A stretch of DNA of 64,000 bases from Lachnospiraceae bacterium (GTDB lineage: Bacteria; Bacillota; Clostridia; Lachnospirales; Lachnospiraceae), in the NCBI GenBank assembly GCA_017399445.1, contig JAFQCM010000125.1:17050-81049 (forward strand). Direction: 5' to 3'. Below are positions 51,390 through 61,558 of the stretch, in pieces. Numbering within the stretch: position 1 is the first letter of the stretch; each line of letters opens with the position of its first letter. A model generated the notes under the pieces. That model was not told where the DNA came from and searched no databases. It worked only from the letters and a program-made list of their open reading frames with translations. Both the position numbers and the translations under genes were made by a program.

Positions 51390-53378
51390 ATGAGCAAAGG
51401 ATTTTTACCTGTAAGTCGCAAGGAAATGAAAGAACAGGGGATTTCACAATTTGATTTTGTATATATTATTGGAGATGCATATGTAGATCATGCTTCGTTT
51501 GGACATGCAATTATCAGCAGAATCTTAGAAGCCCATGGATATAAGGTGGGTATTATTTCTCAGCCGGACTGGAAAACACCAGAAAGTATCTCAGAGCTGG
51601 GAGAACCAAGACTGGGATTTTTAGTATCAGCGGGGAATATGGATTCTATGGTAAACCATTATTCTGTTTCTAAAAAAAGAAGAGATACGGATGCCTTTAC
51701 TCCGGGAGGTGTTATGGGAAAAAGACCGGATTATGCAACGGTAGTGTATTGTAATCTGATTCGTCGGACCTATAAAAAGACACCGATTATTATTGGAGGT
51801 ATTGAAGCAAGTCTTCGTAGACTGGCACATTATGACTATTGGTCAAATTCTGTGAAACGTTCTGTATTGTTGGATGCGGGAGCGGATTTGTTGATCTATG
51901 GTATGGGAGAACGACCAATAATAGAAATTGCAGATGCCTTAAACAGCGGGCTGGACATTAAGGATATTACCTTCATTGACGGAACTGTGTATAAAACCAA
52001 TAGCCTTGACAGCGTTTATGATGCCATTACCTTACCAACTTATAATGAAGTAAAAACAGATAAAAAGACTTATGCGAAGAGTTTTTATACCCAGTATTGT
52101 AATACAGATCCTTTTGTGGCAAAACGATTAGTGGAACCTTATAAAGAAAAAATGTTTGTGGTGCAAAATCCACCGGCAAAGCCATTGTCCCAAAGTGAAA
52201 TGGATCATGTATATTCTCTTCCTTATATGAGAACTTACCATCCTTCTTATGAAGAAGCAGGGGGAATTCCGGCAATTAAGGAAGTGAAGTTTAGTCTGGT
52301 AAGCAACAGGGGATGTTTTGGAGGTTGTAGTTTTTGTGCATTAACATTTCATCAGGGAAGAATTATTCAGACCAGAAGTCATGAGTCTCTTTTGGCAGAG
52401 GCAGAAAAAATTATATGGGATAGTGAGTTTAAGGGCTATATTCATGATGTGGGAGGACCTACGGCGAACTTTAGACATATGGCATGTGAAAAACAGGCAG
52501 AGCATGGTGCTTGCCCGAATAAGCAGTGTCTGTTTCCAAAGCCTTGTAAGAATTTAAAGGTAGACCATAAAGATTATCTGGAATTGCTTAGAAAGCTTCG
52601 GGCTCTTCCTAATGTAAAGAAAGTATTTATCCGTTCTGGAATTCGTTTTGATTATTTAATTGCAGACAGAAATGATGAATTCTTCTATGAACTTTGTACC
52701 CACCATATTAGTGGACAGTTAAAGGTAGCTCCGGAACATATAGCAGATAATGTATTAAAGTATATGGGAAAACCGAAAAATTCTGTATATGAGGCATTCC
52801 AGAAGAAGTATAAAAAAGTAAATGAGCAGTTAGACAAAAAACAGTATTTGGTGCCATATCTTATGTCCTCCCATCCTGGTTCAACCATAAAAGAAGCAGT
52901 AGAGTTAGCAGAATATTTAAGAGATTTAGGATATATGCCAGAACAGGTGCAGGATTTTTATCCTACTCCATCTACCTTGTCTACTTGTATGTATTATACC
53001 GGATACGATCCAAGAACCATGGAAGAAGTATATACTCCCAAAAATCCTCATGAAAAGGCAATGCAAAGAGCCTTAATTCAGTATCGGAATCCAAAGAATT
53101 ATGAGCTGGTAAAAGAAGCATTAACCATTGCAGGAAGAACGGATTTAATTGGATTTGATAAAAATTGTTTGATACGTCCAAGGAATATGGAAAAGTGGAA
53201 CGGGGAAAGAAAAGGCAATTATGGAGAAAAGCCTGCAAAAGGAAAAAACATAAATGGTAAAACAGTGAACAAAAAGGCGACAAATGGAAAAGCTATGAAT
53301 GGAAAATCTGTAGATAAAGAAGGAAAGACGGCGAGAAAGAAGAAAACCATTCGAAATATTCATAAAAAGAAAAAGTAG
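51390..53378 (+). CDS. YgiQ family radical SAM protein
   Basis: A 662-residue radical SAM protein with an N-terminal YgiQ domain, the [4Fe-4S] motif C-FGG-C-SF-C (CxxxCxxC, about residues 309-316) in [19 protein letters not shown], and a second Cys-rich patch ([21 protein letters not shown]). The reaction is unknown. The last 60 residues are a Lys/Asn/Gly-rich tail with repeated NGK units, probably disordered and possibly nucleic-acid binding. SD CAGGAGG precedes ATG 51390. Confidence 0.93.
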   Translation: MSKGFLPVSRKEMKEQGISQFDFVYIIGDAYVDHASFGHAIISRILEAHGYKVGIISQPDWKTPESISELGEPRLGFLVSAGNMDSMVNHYSVSKKRRDTDAFTPGGVMGKRPDYATVVYCNLIRRTYKKTPIIIGGIEASLRRLAHYDYWSNSVKRSVLLDAGADLLIYGMGERPIIEIADALNSGLDIKDITFIDGTVYKTNSLDSVYDAITLPTYNEVKTDKKTYAKSFYTQYCNTDPFVAKRLVEPYKEKMFVVQNPPAKPLSQSEMDHVYSLPYMRTYHPSYEEAGGIPAIKEVKFSLVSNRGCFGGCSFCALTFHQGRIIQTRSHESLLAEAEKIIWDSEFKGYIHDVGGPTANFRHMACEKQAEHGACPNKQCLFPKPCKNLKVDHKDYLELLRKLRALPNVKKVFIRSGIRFDYLIADRNDEFFYELCTHHISGQLKVAPEHIADNVLKYMGKPKNSVYEAFQKKYKKVNEQLDKKQYLVPYLMSSHPGSTIKEAVELAEYLRDLGYMPEQVQDFYPTPSTLSTCMYYTGYDPRTMEEVYTPKNPHEKAMQRALIQYRNPKNYELVKEALTIAGRTDLIGFDKNCLIRPRNMEKWNGERKGNYGEKPAKGKNINGKTVNKKATNGKAMNGKSVDKEGKTARKKKTIRNIHKKKK

Positions 53379-53386
53379 GTGAGAGA

Positions 53387-54151
53387 ATGAAAATAGCAGT
53401 TATTACAGGTGCATCTTCTGGTATGGGAAGGGAATTTGTAACACAAATTGACAGAGCTTACGGAGATATTTTAAGTGAAATTTGGGTGTTGGCAAGAAGA
53501 AAAGAACGTTTAGAAGAGTTACAAAAAGAGATAAAAACTCCTTTAAGAATGTTTTCAGTAGATTTGACCAAAGATAGTGAGTATGAAGAATATACAAAAG
53601 CCTTAGAGAAATTAAAACCATCCGTAGGTATTTTAGTAAATTCCTCTGGTTTTGGAAAAATAGGAACTTTTCAAGAAGTTTCCAAAGGAAGCAATTTGGC
53701 TATGATAGAATTAAATTGTCATTCTCTTACAAAGGTAACTTATGATACTCTTCCTTTTATGAAAAAAGGTGCTAGAATTATTAATCTGGCTTCTAGTGCA
53801 GCATTTTTGCCACAGCCGAGATTTGCTGTATATGCAGCCACAAAATCTTATGTGTTAAGTTTTTCCCGGGCATTAAAATATGAACTTACCAGTAGAAAGA
53901 TTTCAGTGACAGCAGTATGCCCGGGACCGGTAAAAACAGAGTTTTTTGATATTGCAGAAGAAAACAATCAGATTGCATTTTACAAAAAAATCGTAATGGC
54001 AGATGCGAGAAAAGTAGTAGAAAAAGCAATGGCAGATGCTAAGATTGGAAAATCGAAGTCTGTATATGGACTTCCAATGCAGGCGTTTGAAATATTAAGT
54101 AAAATAGTTCCGCATGAAGCTATTTTGAAAATTATGAGTCAATGGAAATAA
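53387..54151 (+). CDS. short-chain dehydrogenase/reductase
   Basis: A 254-residue classical SDR oxidoreductase with the cofactor motif TGASSGMG (residues 8-15), NSSGF in place of the usual NNAG, a catalytic Ser in LASSAAFLPQP, and YAATK (Tyr and Lys of the active site). The VCPGPVKTEF segment is typical. Substrate and preference for NAD or NADP cannot be told; an Arg after the first beta strand (LARRKERL) hints at NADP. It starts 9 bp after the YgiQ gene. Confidence 0.92.
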   Translation: MKIAVITGASSGMGREFVTQIDRAYGDILSEIWVLARRKERLEELQKEIKTPLRMFSVDLTKDSEYEEYTKALEKLKPSVGILVNSSGFGKIGTFQEVSKGSNLAMIELNCHSLTKVTYDTLPFMKKGARIINLASSAAFLPQPRFAVYAATKSYVLSFSRALKYELTSRKISVTAVCPGPVKTEFFDIAEENNQIAFYKKIVMADARKVVEKAMADAKIGKSKSVYGLPMQAFEILSKIVPHEAILKIMSQWK

Positions 54152-54164
54152 AGTGGGGAAAACT

Positions 54165-54737
54165 ATGAAGAAAGTACAAAAGGGAGCATATGGTTATATT
54201 GATGCTCAAAGAAAAATTGAAACTATAAAAACGATTGTGTTGTTTGGACTGGCAGCGGCTATTTTTCTTGTTGGTTATTTGTCTACCGGAACTAAGAAAA
54301 ATTTATTTACAGTAGTAGCAGTGGTATCAGTGCTTCCGGCAGCAAAGCAGATGGCAACCACCGTGCTTTTTTACAGATGTTCTTCTGGCAGCAAAGAGGT
54401 TTTTGAAAAGATTAGCAAGGTATCAGGGCAGGTAACTTCTGTATATGATTTAGTAATTACTTCTTATGATAAAATTTTAGAAATTTTTCACATTGCCATT
54501 GCGGGAAAAACTATCATAGGATATAGTGAAAAGGAAAAAATTGATGAAAAGTTTGCGGCATACTTTATTAAACAGATGTTAGAGCAAAACGGTTATAAAG
54601 GAACTTCTGTTAAAATCTTTAAAAATCAAGAAACCTATCTTGCCAGATTGGAAGAGATGCAGGAGAACTTAGGTGGGGAAGAAAAGAAGGAATTAGAAGA
54701 AGCAATGGCAGGTGTTATTAAGGCAATTTCTATTTAA
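54165..54737 (+). CDS. hypothetical protein with two N-terminal membrane segments
   Basis: A 190-residue protein I do not recognise. Two hydrophobic segments (about residues 21-41 and 46-66, the second with VVAVVSVLPAAKQMATTVLF) are followed by a soluble alpha/beta domain of about 120 residues ending in an acidic helix. The topology suggests both ends are cytoplasmic. ATG 54165 with SD GGGGAAAA is preferred over a GTG at 54153. It is packed between the SDR gene and a pseudouridine synthase with no motif that hints at an enzyme. Confidence 0.75.
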   Translation: MKKVQKGAYGYIDAQRKIETIKTIVLFGLAAAIFLVGYLSTGTKKNLFTVVAVVSVLPAAKQMATTVLFYRCSSGSKEVFEKISKVSGQVTSVYDLVITSYDKILEIFHIAIAGKTIIGYSEKEKIDEKFAAYFIKQMLEQNGYKGTSVKIFKNQETYLARLEEMQENLGGEEKKELEEAMAGVIKAISI

Positions 54738-54792
54738 ATTTCAATATGAAAAAAAGGCATAAGTAGAAGTTGATGAAAGGCTTGAGGTAAGA

Positions 54793-55800
54793 ATGAAACA
54801 GATTACAATAAAGGAAAACGAAGCAGGGCAAAGGTTTGATAAGCTTTTGGGGAAATATTTGAATAAGGCACCCAAAAGCTTTATTTACAAAATGCTTCGA
54901 AAGAAAAATATTACATTAAATGATAAAAAAGCAGACGGCAGTGAGAAAATAAAACTTGGGGATGTGGTGAAAATATTCCTAAGCGATGAAACTTTTGATA
55001 AGTTCAGTGAACCAGTGGCAATAGAAGAACTCACTAATTATCCAAAGGTAAGAAAAAAACTGAATGTTATTTATGAGGATGAACATATCCTGTTAATAAA
55101 TAAGGAAAGTGGAATGTTGGTACAAAAGGCAGAGAAAAAGGATTATTCTTTAAATGATGCCATTTTAGAATATCTGGCAGAGAAAAAGGAGGTCACTCAG
55201 GAAAGTTTAAGAACTTTTAAACCATCTATCTGTAACCGGATTGATAGAAATACCAGTGGACTGGTAGCGGCGGGGAAATCCCTGGCAGGGTTGCAGGAAT
55301 TATCTTTGCTTTTTAAAGAACGTTCTTTACATAAATACTACTTGTGCTATGTAGCGGGAAAACTGGAAGAAAAGGCTTCTATTAAAGGTTATCTTTGGAA
55401 AAATGAAAAAAATAACCAGGTAGAAATCTATACACAGGAAAAAACAGGTGCAAAACCCATTGAAACGGAGTATAATCCTATAGGATGGGGTGAGGGGATT
55501 ACCTTATTGGAGGTAAAATTAGTGACCGGACGTACCCATCAAATTAGGGCACATTTAGCTTCCATTGGTCATCCTATTATTGGAGATGGTAAGTATGGAC
55601 ATAAGAAAATAAATGAGAAGTATGGAAAGTTATACAATATAAAATCACAGCTTCTACATGCATACCGCATAGAATTTCCTTCCATGAACAACAGACTTTC
55701 TTATTTATCTGGTAGGAAATTTATAGCGGAAGTACCAAAAGAATTTAAAAGAATGGAAACACAGGTGAAAAAATGGCAACATGGAATTCCAGAGGATTAA
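54793..55800 (+). CDS. RluA-family pseudouridine synthase with S4 domain
   Basis: A 335-residue enzyme with an N-terminal S4 domain (AGQRFDKLLGKYLNKAPKSF...RKKNITLNDKKA) and catalytic motif CNRIDRNTSGLVAAG (Asp about residue 152), then VTGRTHQIRAHLASIGHPIIGDGKYG. The pattern is closest to RluC, which modifies 23S rRNA, but the site is not certain. This is the third pseudouridine synthase in the window. Its last 28 bp overlap the start of recU in another frame. Confidence 0.92.
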   Translation: MKQITIKENEAGQRFDKLLGKYLNKAPKSFIYKMLRKKNITLNDKKADGSEKIKLGDVVKIFLSDETFDKFSEPVAIEELTNYPKVRKKLNVIYEDEHILLINKESGMLVQKAEKKDYSLNDAILEYLAEKKEVTQESLRTFKPSICNRIDRNTSGLVAAGKSLAGLQELSLLFKERSLHKYYLCYVAGKLEEKASIKGYLWKNEKNNQVEIYTQEKTGAKPIETEYNPIGWGEGITLLEVKLVTGRTHQIRAHLASIGHPIIGDGKYGHKKINEKYGKLYNIKSQLLHAYRIEFPSMNNRLSYLSGRKFIAEVPKEFKRMETQVKKWQHGIPED

Positions 55801-56315
55801 GAGGTTCTACTTTAGAAGAAATGGTTAACAGAACCAATGAAAAGTACAGAGAAATTAAATTAGCGTTAATTCAAAAGATTCCAACACCCATTACTCCGGT
55901 AGCAATTGATAAGTCTACCAGACATATTACACTGGCATATTTTGACCAGAAAAGTACTGTAGACTATATTGGGGCGGTTCAGGGGATACCAGTATGCTTT
56001 GATGCCAAGGAATGTAATTCCGATACCTTTCCTATGCAAAATGTTCACGAACATCAGATGGAGTTTATGAAAGAATTCGAGGAACAAGGAGGAATTGCTT
56101 TTTTTCTATTGTATTTTTCTCATAGAAATCTTTTGTATTATCTTAGATATGAAAAGATGAAAGCATTTTATGGAAGAATGAGTGATGGGGGAAGAAAAAG
56201 TTTCCGGCTGGAAGAATTGGAAGAAGATTATGTGATTCATCCTAAAGGGGGGATTTTAGTTCCCTATCTTGAGAAACTCCAAAAGGACTTAGAAGAGCGG
56301 GAAGAAAATTCTTGA
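55773..56315 (+). CDS. recU: Holliday junction resolvase RecU
   Basis: A 180-residue RecU family nuclease: NRTNEKYREIKLALIQKIPTP, the catalytic acidic set in STVDYIGAVQGIPVCFDAKE and the FPMQNVHEHQMEFM helix. RecU resolves Holliday junctions in recombination and repair in Gram-positive bacteria. The start ATG 55773 lies inside the upstream gene with SD CAGGTGAAA, so the reading frames overlap by 28 bp. The hisZ promoter overlaps the stop codon. It is shorter than Bacillus RecU (206) by the disordered N-terminal tail. Confidence 0.93.
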   Translation: MATWNSRGLRGSTLEEMVNRTNEKYREIKLALIQKIPTPITPVAIDKSTRHITLAYFDQKSTVDYIGAVQGIPVCFDAKECNSDTFPMQNVHEHQMEFMKEFEEQGGIAFFLLYFSHRNLLYYLRYEKMKAFYGRMSDGGRKSFRLEELEEDYVIHPKGGILVPYLEKLQKDLEEREENS

Positions 56316-56340
56316 CTTTCTATTGGTAAAACTATATAAT
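56312..56340 (+). promoter_or_regulatory. sigma-A promoter of the his operon
   Basis: TTGACT (56312-56317), 17-bp spacer, TATAAT (56335-56340). The leader of about 73 nt has one small hairpin TTAGCG / CGCTAA (56374-56393), no T-box and no His-rich leader peptide, so control is more likely at the promoter or by feedback on HisZ/HisG. Confidence 0.9.
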
Positions 56341-56419
56341 TAGTAAAGTTTATTGAGTTATCAAGTTAATGAATTAGCGATTTACCACGCTAAAGTGACG
56401 AAACGGAGGATATAATTTC

Positions 56420-57634
56420 ATGGAAAATAGATTGTTACATACACCAGAAGGTGTAAGAGATATTTACAATTCAGAATGTGAAAGAAAACAGGTAATTGAA
56501 AATAAATTATTTAATGTATTAAAACAGTATGGATATCAAGCAATTGAGACACCTACCTTTGAGTATTTTGATGTATTTTCAAGAGAAATTGGGACTACTG
56601 CTTCCAAAGAATTATTTAAATTTTTTGACAGAGAAGGAAATACATTAGTAATGCGTCCTGATTTTACACCGTCTATTGCCCGTTCTGCGGCAAAATACTA
56701 TCATGATGAAGATATGCCGGTTCGTTTTGGTTATATGGGAAACACTTTCATTAACCATTTAAGTTTACAGGGAAGATTAAAGGAAACCACCCATTTGGGA
56801 GCTGAATTAATTGGCGATGATAGTGTAGATGCAGATGCAGAAATTGTGGCACTTATGATTCGATGTTTAAAATCAGCTGGTTTGAAAGAATTTCAGGTAA
56901 GCATTGGACATATGGATTTCTTTAAAGGTTTAATCAAAGCAGCAGATTTAGAGGAAGATACCGAATATGAATTGAGAGAATTGATTTCTAATAAAAATCA
57001 TTTTGGTATTGAAGAATTGTTGGCAGAACATGAAATCTCAGAGGATATAAAATTATGCCTTATGAAAACACCGGAATTGTTTGGGTCTATCCAAATGTTA
57101 GAAGAAGCAAAAAAAATGGTGAAAAATCCTCAGTCTTTAAGTGCACTGGAACGTTTAGAAGCAGTTTATGAAGCTTTAAAAGCTTATGGTGTAGAAGATT
57201 ATATTACCTTTGATTTAGGAATGGTAAGTAAATATAAATATTATACAGGTGTTATTCTAAAGGCCTACACTTATGGCGTAGGAGAAGCCTTGATTACAGG
57301 TGGACGTTATGATACTTTATTAAATCATTTTGGAAAAGATTCTGCAGCCATTGGATGTGTTTTAGTTGTAAATCAGTTATTAGCAGCTCTTTCCAGACAG
57401 AAAATTCAGGTAGAAACGGAACACGACAAAGTATTACTTGTGTATGAGACAGAGACAAGAATAGAGGCAGTTGAAAAAGCAACTGTCATGAGAAATGAAG
57501 GAAGAAAAGTAACTATGTTGTTAAAAAAGAAAGAATGGTCGAAAGAAGATTGTCTTTCTTATGCAAGAAGAAATCATTTTGCTTCCATAATTTCTATGGA
57601 TAAAGACGGAACAGGAAAAGAAGAATTAGTTTAG
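56420..57634 (+). CDS. hisZ: ATP phosphoribosyltransferase regulatory subunit HisZ
   Basis: A 404-residue histidyl-tRNA synthetase paralogue lacking the anticodon-binding tRNA charging function. It begins LLHTPEGVRDIYNSEC and has class II synthetase segments TPTFEYFDVF, MRPDFTPSIARSA and GGRYDTLLNHFG. HisZ pairs with the short HisG encoded next to form the allosteric, histidine-inhibited first enzyme of the pathway. SD ACGGAGG precedes ATG 56420. The short-form HisG neighbour confirms this role over a true HisS. Confidence 0.95.
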   Translation: MENRLLHTPEGVRDIYNSECERKQVIENKLFNVLKQYGYQAIETPTFEYFDVFSREIGTTASKELFKFFDREGNTLVMRPDFTPSIARSAAKYYHDEDMPVRFGYMGNTFINHLSLQGRLKETTHLGAELIGDDSVDADAEIVALMIRCLKSAGLKEFQVSIGHMDFFKGLIKAADLEEDTEYELRELISNKNHFGIEELLAEHEISEDIKLCLMKTPELFGSIQMLEEAKKMVKNPQSLSALERLEAVYEALKAYGVEDYITFDLGMVSKYKYYTGVILKAYTYGVGEALITGGRYDTLLNHFGKDSAAIGCVLVVNQLLAALSRQKIQVETEHDKVLLVYETETRIEAVEKATVMRNEGRKVTMLLKKKEWSKEDCLSYARRNHFASIISMDKDGTGKEELV

Positions 57635-57646
57635 GGAGAAAAGAAA

Positions 57647-58282
57647 ATGAGATATTTAACATTTGCATTAGGTAAAGGACGTCTGGCAAAAACAACATTA
57701 GAAATGTTTGAAAAAATAGGAATTACTTGTGAAGAAATGAAAGATAAGGATTCTAGAAAATTAATCTTTGTAAATGAAGAGTTAAAACTTAAATTTTTCC
57801 TGGCAAAAGGACCGGATGTACCCACATATGTAGAATATGGTGCGGCAGATATTGGGATTGTAGGAAAGGATACTATTTTAGAAGAAGGCAGAAAAATGTA
57901 TGAAGTACTTGATTTAGGCTTTGGTAAGTGTAAAATGTGTGTATGCGGGCCGGCGGAAGCAAAGGAACTGTTACAGCATCATGAACTGATTCGTGTAGCT
58001 ACCAAATATCCTAATATTGCAAAGGATTATTTTTACAATAAAAAGCATCAGACAGTGGAAATTGTGAAATTAAATGGTTCTATTGAATTAGCACCAATTG
58101 TAGGGCTTTCTGAAGTAATTGTAGATATTGTAGAAACCGGAACTACATTAAGAGAAAATGGTTTAACTGTATTAGAAGAAGTATGCCCATTATCTGCAAG
58201 AATGGTGGTTAATCAGGTAAGCATGAAAATGGAAAACGAGCGTATTACGAAAATTATTAATGACTTAAAAGAGATTTTATAA
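57647..58282 (+). CDS. hisG: ATP phosphoribosyltransferase, short form
   Basis: A 211-residue short-form HisG, which lacks the C-terminal regulatory domain and depends on HisZ. It catalyses condensation of ATP and PRPP, the first step of histidine synthesis. It starts [15 protein letters not shown], with [23 protein letters not shown] and the PRPP loop [28 protein letters not shown] precedes ATG 57647; it follows hisZ by 12 bp. Confidence 0.96.
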   Translation: MRYLTFALGKGRLAKTTLEMFEKIGITCEEMKDKDSRKLIFVNEELKLKFFLAKGPDVPTYVEYGAADIGIVGKDTILEEGRKMYEVLDLGFGKCKMCVCGPAEAKELLQHHELIRVATKYPNIAKDYFYNKKHQTVEIVKLNGSIELAPIVGLSEVIVDIVETGTTLRENGLTVLEEVCPLSARMVVNQVSMKMENERITKIINDLKEIL

Positions 58283-58321
58283 TGGATGGAGAAATAATTA
58301 GAAAAAGCTAAGGAGGATCTT

Positions 58322-59614
58322 ATGAGAATTATTAAACTGGAAGAAGAAACTAAGAAAAATATCTTAGAGGATTTATTGAAAAGAAGTCCTAACAGCTACG
58401 GAGAATTTGAAAAAAGAGTTGCAGATATTGTAGATAATGTAAAGGCAAATGGAGATAAAGCTTTATTTGAATATACAGAAAAGTTTGATGGTGTAGTTAT
58501 CAATGAAAATTGTATTAAGGTAACAGAAGAAGAAATCAAGGAAGCCTATGCAGAAGTCAGTGATGAACTTCTTGAAATTATTCGTAAATCTTTAAAAAAT
58601 ATTGAAAGTTATCATGCAAAACAACGTCAGCAAAGTTGGTTTGATGCTACCCCAATGGGAACAATCTTAGGTCAGAAAGTGACACCTTTAGAAAAGGTAG
58701 GAGTTTATGTACCAGGCGGTAAAGCAGTATACCCTTCCTCTGTTTTAATGAATATTATGCCTGCAAAAGTAGCAGGAGTAGATAGAATTATTATGACCAC
58801 ACCCCCTGGAAAAGATGGAAAAGTATGTGCCACTACTTTAGTAGCAGCAACAGAAGCGGGGGCAACAGAAGTGTATAAAGTAGGAGGCGCTCAAGCAATA
58901 GCAGCCCTTGCTTATGGCACTGAAAGTATCCCAAAGGTAGATAAAATCGTAGGACCTGGAAACATTTATGTTGCTTTGGCAAAGAAGGCCGTATACGGTC
59001 ATGTAAGTATTGATTCTATTGCAGGACCAAGTGAAATTCTTGTAATTGCAGATGAAACAGCAAATCCAAGATTTGTGGCGGCAGATTTATTGTCACAGGC
59101 AGAACATGACGAAATGGCTTCTGCTATTTTAATTACTACCAGTAGTGAGTTAGCTCAAAAAGTGTCAGAAGAAGTAGATGAATTTGTAAAAGTGTTATCC
59201 AGAAAAGAAATTATCCAAAAATCTTTAGATAATTATGGATATATTTTAGTGGCAGACACTATGGAAGATGCCATTGCAGCAGCTAATGACATTGCTTCTG
59301 AACATTTGGAAATTCAGACAAAAGACCCATACAACGTTATGACAAAAATTCGAAATGCAGGAGCAATTTTTATTGGAGAATACAGTTCAGAGCCATTGGG
59401 AGATTATTTTGCAGGACCAAATCATGTACTTCCAACCAACGGAACCGCAAAATTCTTCTCTCCATTAAGTGTAGATGATTTTATAAAGAAATCTAGTATT
59501 ATCGCATACTCCAAAGAAGCATTAGAACCTGTACATAAAGATATTATTAAATTTGCGGAATCAGAACAGCTGACCGCACATGCAAATTCTATCAGAGTAA
59601 GATTTGAAGATTAG
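58322..59614 (+). CDS. hisD: histidinol dehydrogenase
   Basis: A 430-residue zinc enzyme that oxidises histidinol to histidine in two NAD-dependent steps. Typical segments: VPGGKAVYPSSVLMNIMPAKVAGV, GGAQAIAALAYGTESIPKVDKIVGPGN, the zinc/catalytic QAEHDEMASAIL and ASEHLEIQTKDP, and AGPNHVLPTNGTAKF. Length is normal. SD AAGGAGG lies 9 nt before ATG 58322. Confidence 0.97.
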   Translation: MRIIKLEEETKKNILEDLLKRSPNSYGEFEKRVADIVDNVKANGDKALFEYTEKFDGVVINENCIKVTEEEIKEAYAEVSDELLEIIRKSLKNIESYHAKQRQQSWFDATPMGTILGQKVTPLEKVGVYVPGGKAVYPSSVLMNIMPAKVAGVDRIIMTTPPGKDGKVCATTLVAATEAGATEVYKVGGAQAIAALAYGTESIPKVDKIVGPGNIYVALAKKAVYGHVSIDSIAGPSEILVIADETANPRFVAADLLSQAEHDEMASAILITTSSELAQKVSEEVDEFVKVLSRKEIIQKSLDNYGYILVADTMEDAIAAANDIASEHLEIQTKDPYNVMTKIRNAGAIFIGEYSSEPLGDYFAGPNHVLPTNGTAKFFSPLSVDDFIKKSSIIAYSKEALEPVHKDIIKFAESEQLTAHANSIRVRFED

Positions 59615-59629
59615 ATAAAGGGGTATACA

Positions 59630-60217
59630 ATGGAAAGAACAGCAAAAGTAACAAGGAAAACAAAGGAAACGGATATTGTAATTGAGTTGAATTTAGACGG
59701 AAATGGCATTGCAGATATTGATACCGGAATTGGTTTTTTTGACCATATGCTGGAAGGCTTTGCGAAACATGGCTTTTTTGATTTAACTTGTAAGGTAAAA
59801 GGAGATTTAATTGTAGATTGCCACCACACCATTGAAGATACTGGAATTGCTCTGGGAACTGCAATAAAAGAAGCACTTGGTGATAAAAAAGGTATTCAGA
59901 GATTTGGAGAACGCTTTTTACCAATGGATGAAACGTTGCTATTGTGTGCTATTGACTTGTCTGGCCGTCCTTACCTTGTGTTTGATGTTGATTTTTCTGT
60001 AGAACGGGTAGGGTATTTTGACACAGAAATGGTAAAAGAATTCTTTTATGCTATTTCATATGCTGCAGGTATGAATTTACATATGAAATTAATGCATGGA
60101 AGTAATAATCATCACATTATAGAAGCGGCATTTAAAGCTTTTGGAAAGGCATTAGATGAAGCATGTACTTACGATGAACGAATTACTGATGTGCTTTCCA
60201 CAAAGGGAACACTGTAA
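59630..60217 (+). CDS. hisB: imidazoleglycerol-phosphate dehydratase
   Basis: A 195-residue monofunctional HisB dehydratase. The metal-binding histidine motifs are GFFDHMLEGFAKHG, DCHHTIEDTGIALG and SNNHHIIEAAFKAFG. There is no histidinol-phosphatase domain, as usual outside enterics, so a separate HisJ/HisK is expected elsewhere. It begins 15 bp after hisD with SD AAGGGG. Confidence 0.97.
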   Translation: MERTAKVTRKTKETDIVIELNLDGNGIADIDTGIGFFDHMLEGFAKHGFFDLTCKVKGDLIVDCHHTIEDTGIALGTAIKEALGDKKGIQRFGERFLPMDETLLLCAIDLSGRPYLVFDVDFSVERVGYFDTEMVKEFFYAISYAAGMNLHMKLMHGSNNHHIIEAAFKAFGKALDEACTYDERITDVLSTKGTL

Positions 60218-60235
60218 AGGAAAGGGTGTACAACT

Positions 60236-61534
60236 ATGAAAAATAATAAAAAATTAGTACCATGTATTTATCTTCAGGAAGGCGTGGCAGTGACTGGATT
60301 TGGTGACTTAGGCCAGGAAGGAGATGGAGATGCGGTAAGTCTTGCGAAATACTATTCCGATGCAGGAGCAGATGAATTAATCGTATTTGATTTTTCTGAT
60401 TCTGATGAAACCCATGAAAAAGCAATTGGAGTTTTAAGAGAAATTACAAGAGTAGTAGAAATTCCTGTCATTGCTGGGGGCAATGTAAAGCGTGTGGAAG
60501 ATATTAAAAAGCTTTTATATGCAGGAGCTTCCAAAGCTATGTTAAATTATGCAAAACAGGGAAATATTGACTTGACGGAAGAAGTTTCTAAACGTTTCGG
60601 AAAAGAAAAAATAGCGGTATCTATTGATAATATAAGTTCAATTGCAGATAATAAGTCATTAATAGAAACTTATGCAGAAGAAATTGTGTTTGTAAAAGTA
60701 GAGGAAGAGTCTGTTATTAAGGAAGCAGCCAGTGAAACTATTGTGCCAGTACTTCCTGTCTGGAGTTCAAATAAAGAAGCTGATTTAAATAGCATCCTTT
60801 CTTTGGAAAATGTAAGTGGAATTTGTGCAGACCAGTTAAATGGTTTTGATGTTGACTTTATGCAAATTAAGCAGGAATGCAAAGAAAATGGAATTTCAGT
60901 CTATATTTTTGAAAGTGCATTTCAGTGGTCTGATTTTAAATTAAATTCTGATGGCATGGTGCCGGTAATTGTTCAAGATTACTTGACAGATGAAGTTTTA
61001 ATGCTTGCCTATATGAATGAAGAAGCCTTTGAAACTACCATTACTACCGGAAAAATGACATACTACAGCAGAAGCAGAAATGAATTATGGGTAAAAGGTT
61101 TAACTTCCGGTCATTTCCAGTATGTGAAATCTTTAACTATGGATTGTGATATGGATACTATTCTTGCCAAAGTATCTCAAGTGGGAGCTGCCTGTCATAC
61201 AGGAAATCGTACCTGCTTTTTCAATAACCTGGTAGAAAAAGAAGGAACTTCCATGAACCCATTAAAGGTATTTGAAGAAGTTTACAATGTAATTGCAGAT
61301 AGAAAAGAAAATCCAAAAGAAGGTTCCTATACCAATTATTTATTCGATAAAGGGATTGATAAAATCTTGAAAAAAGTAGGAGAAGAGGCAACAGAAATAG
61401 TAATTGCTGCGAAAAATCCGGATCCGGAAGAAATTAAATATGAAGTTTCAGATTTTCTATATCATATAATGGTTTTAATGGTAGAACGTGGTGTAACCTG
61501 GTCAGATATTACAAAAGAACTTGCAAACAGATAA
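60236..61534 (+). CDS. hisIE: HisIE bifunctional enzyme with N-terminal degenerate HisF/HisA-like domain
   Basis: A 432-residue fusion. Residues about 231-335 are phosphoribosyl-AMP cyclohydrolase HisI ([14 protein letters not shown], and [21 protein letters not shown] with metal ligands). Residues 340-432 are phosphoribosyl-ATP pyrophosphatase HisE ([25 protein letters not shown]). The first 225 or so residues resemble a HisF/HisA (beta/alpha)8 barrel ([39 protein letters not shown]). The first catalytic Asp of HisF is Tyr12 (PCIYL), while the second (Asp131) remains, and the second half of the barrel is much reduced. It is probably not an active cyclase; a structural role is inferred. Confidence 0.93.
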   Translation: MKNNKKLVPCIYLQEGVAVTGFGDLGQEGDGDAVSLAKYYSDAGADELIVFDFSDSDETHEKAIGVLREITRVVEIPVIAGGNVKRVEDIKKLLYAGASKAMLNYAKQGNIDLTEEVSKRFGKEKIAVSIDNISSIADNKSLIETYAEEIVFVKVEEESVIKEAASETIVPVLPVWSSNKEADLNSILSLENVSGICADQLNGFDVDFMQIKQECKENGISVYIFESAFQWSDFKLNSDGMVPVIVQDYLTDEVLMLAYMNEEAFETTITTGKMTYYSRSRNELWVKGLTSGHFQYVKSLTMDCDMDTILAKVSQVGAACHTGNRTCFFNNLVEKEGTSMNPLKVFEEVYNVIADRKENPKEGSYTNYLFDKGIDKILKKVGEEATEIVIAAKNPDPEEIKYEVSDFLYHIMVLMVERGVTWSDITKELANR

Positions 61535-61558
61535 GAAAACCATTTAGAAGGTGTAAGC

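Noticed and set aside
56341..56419. T-box or attenuator in the his leader
   Set aside because: The leader is about 73 nt, has no T-box consensus, no terminator and no run of His codons.
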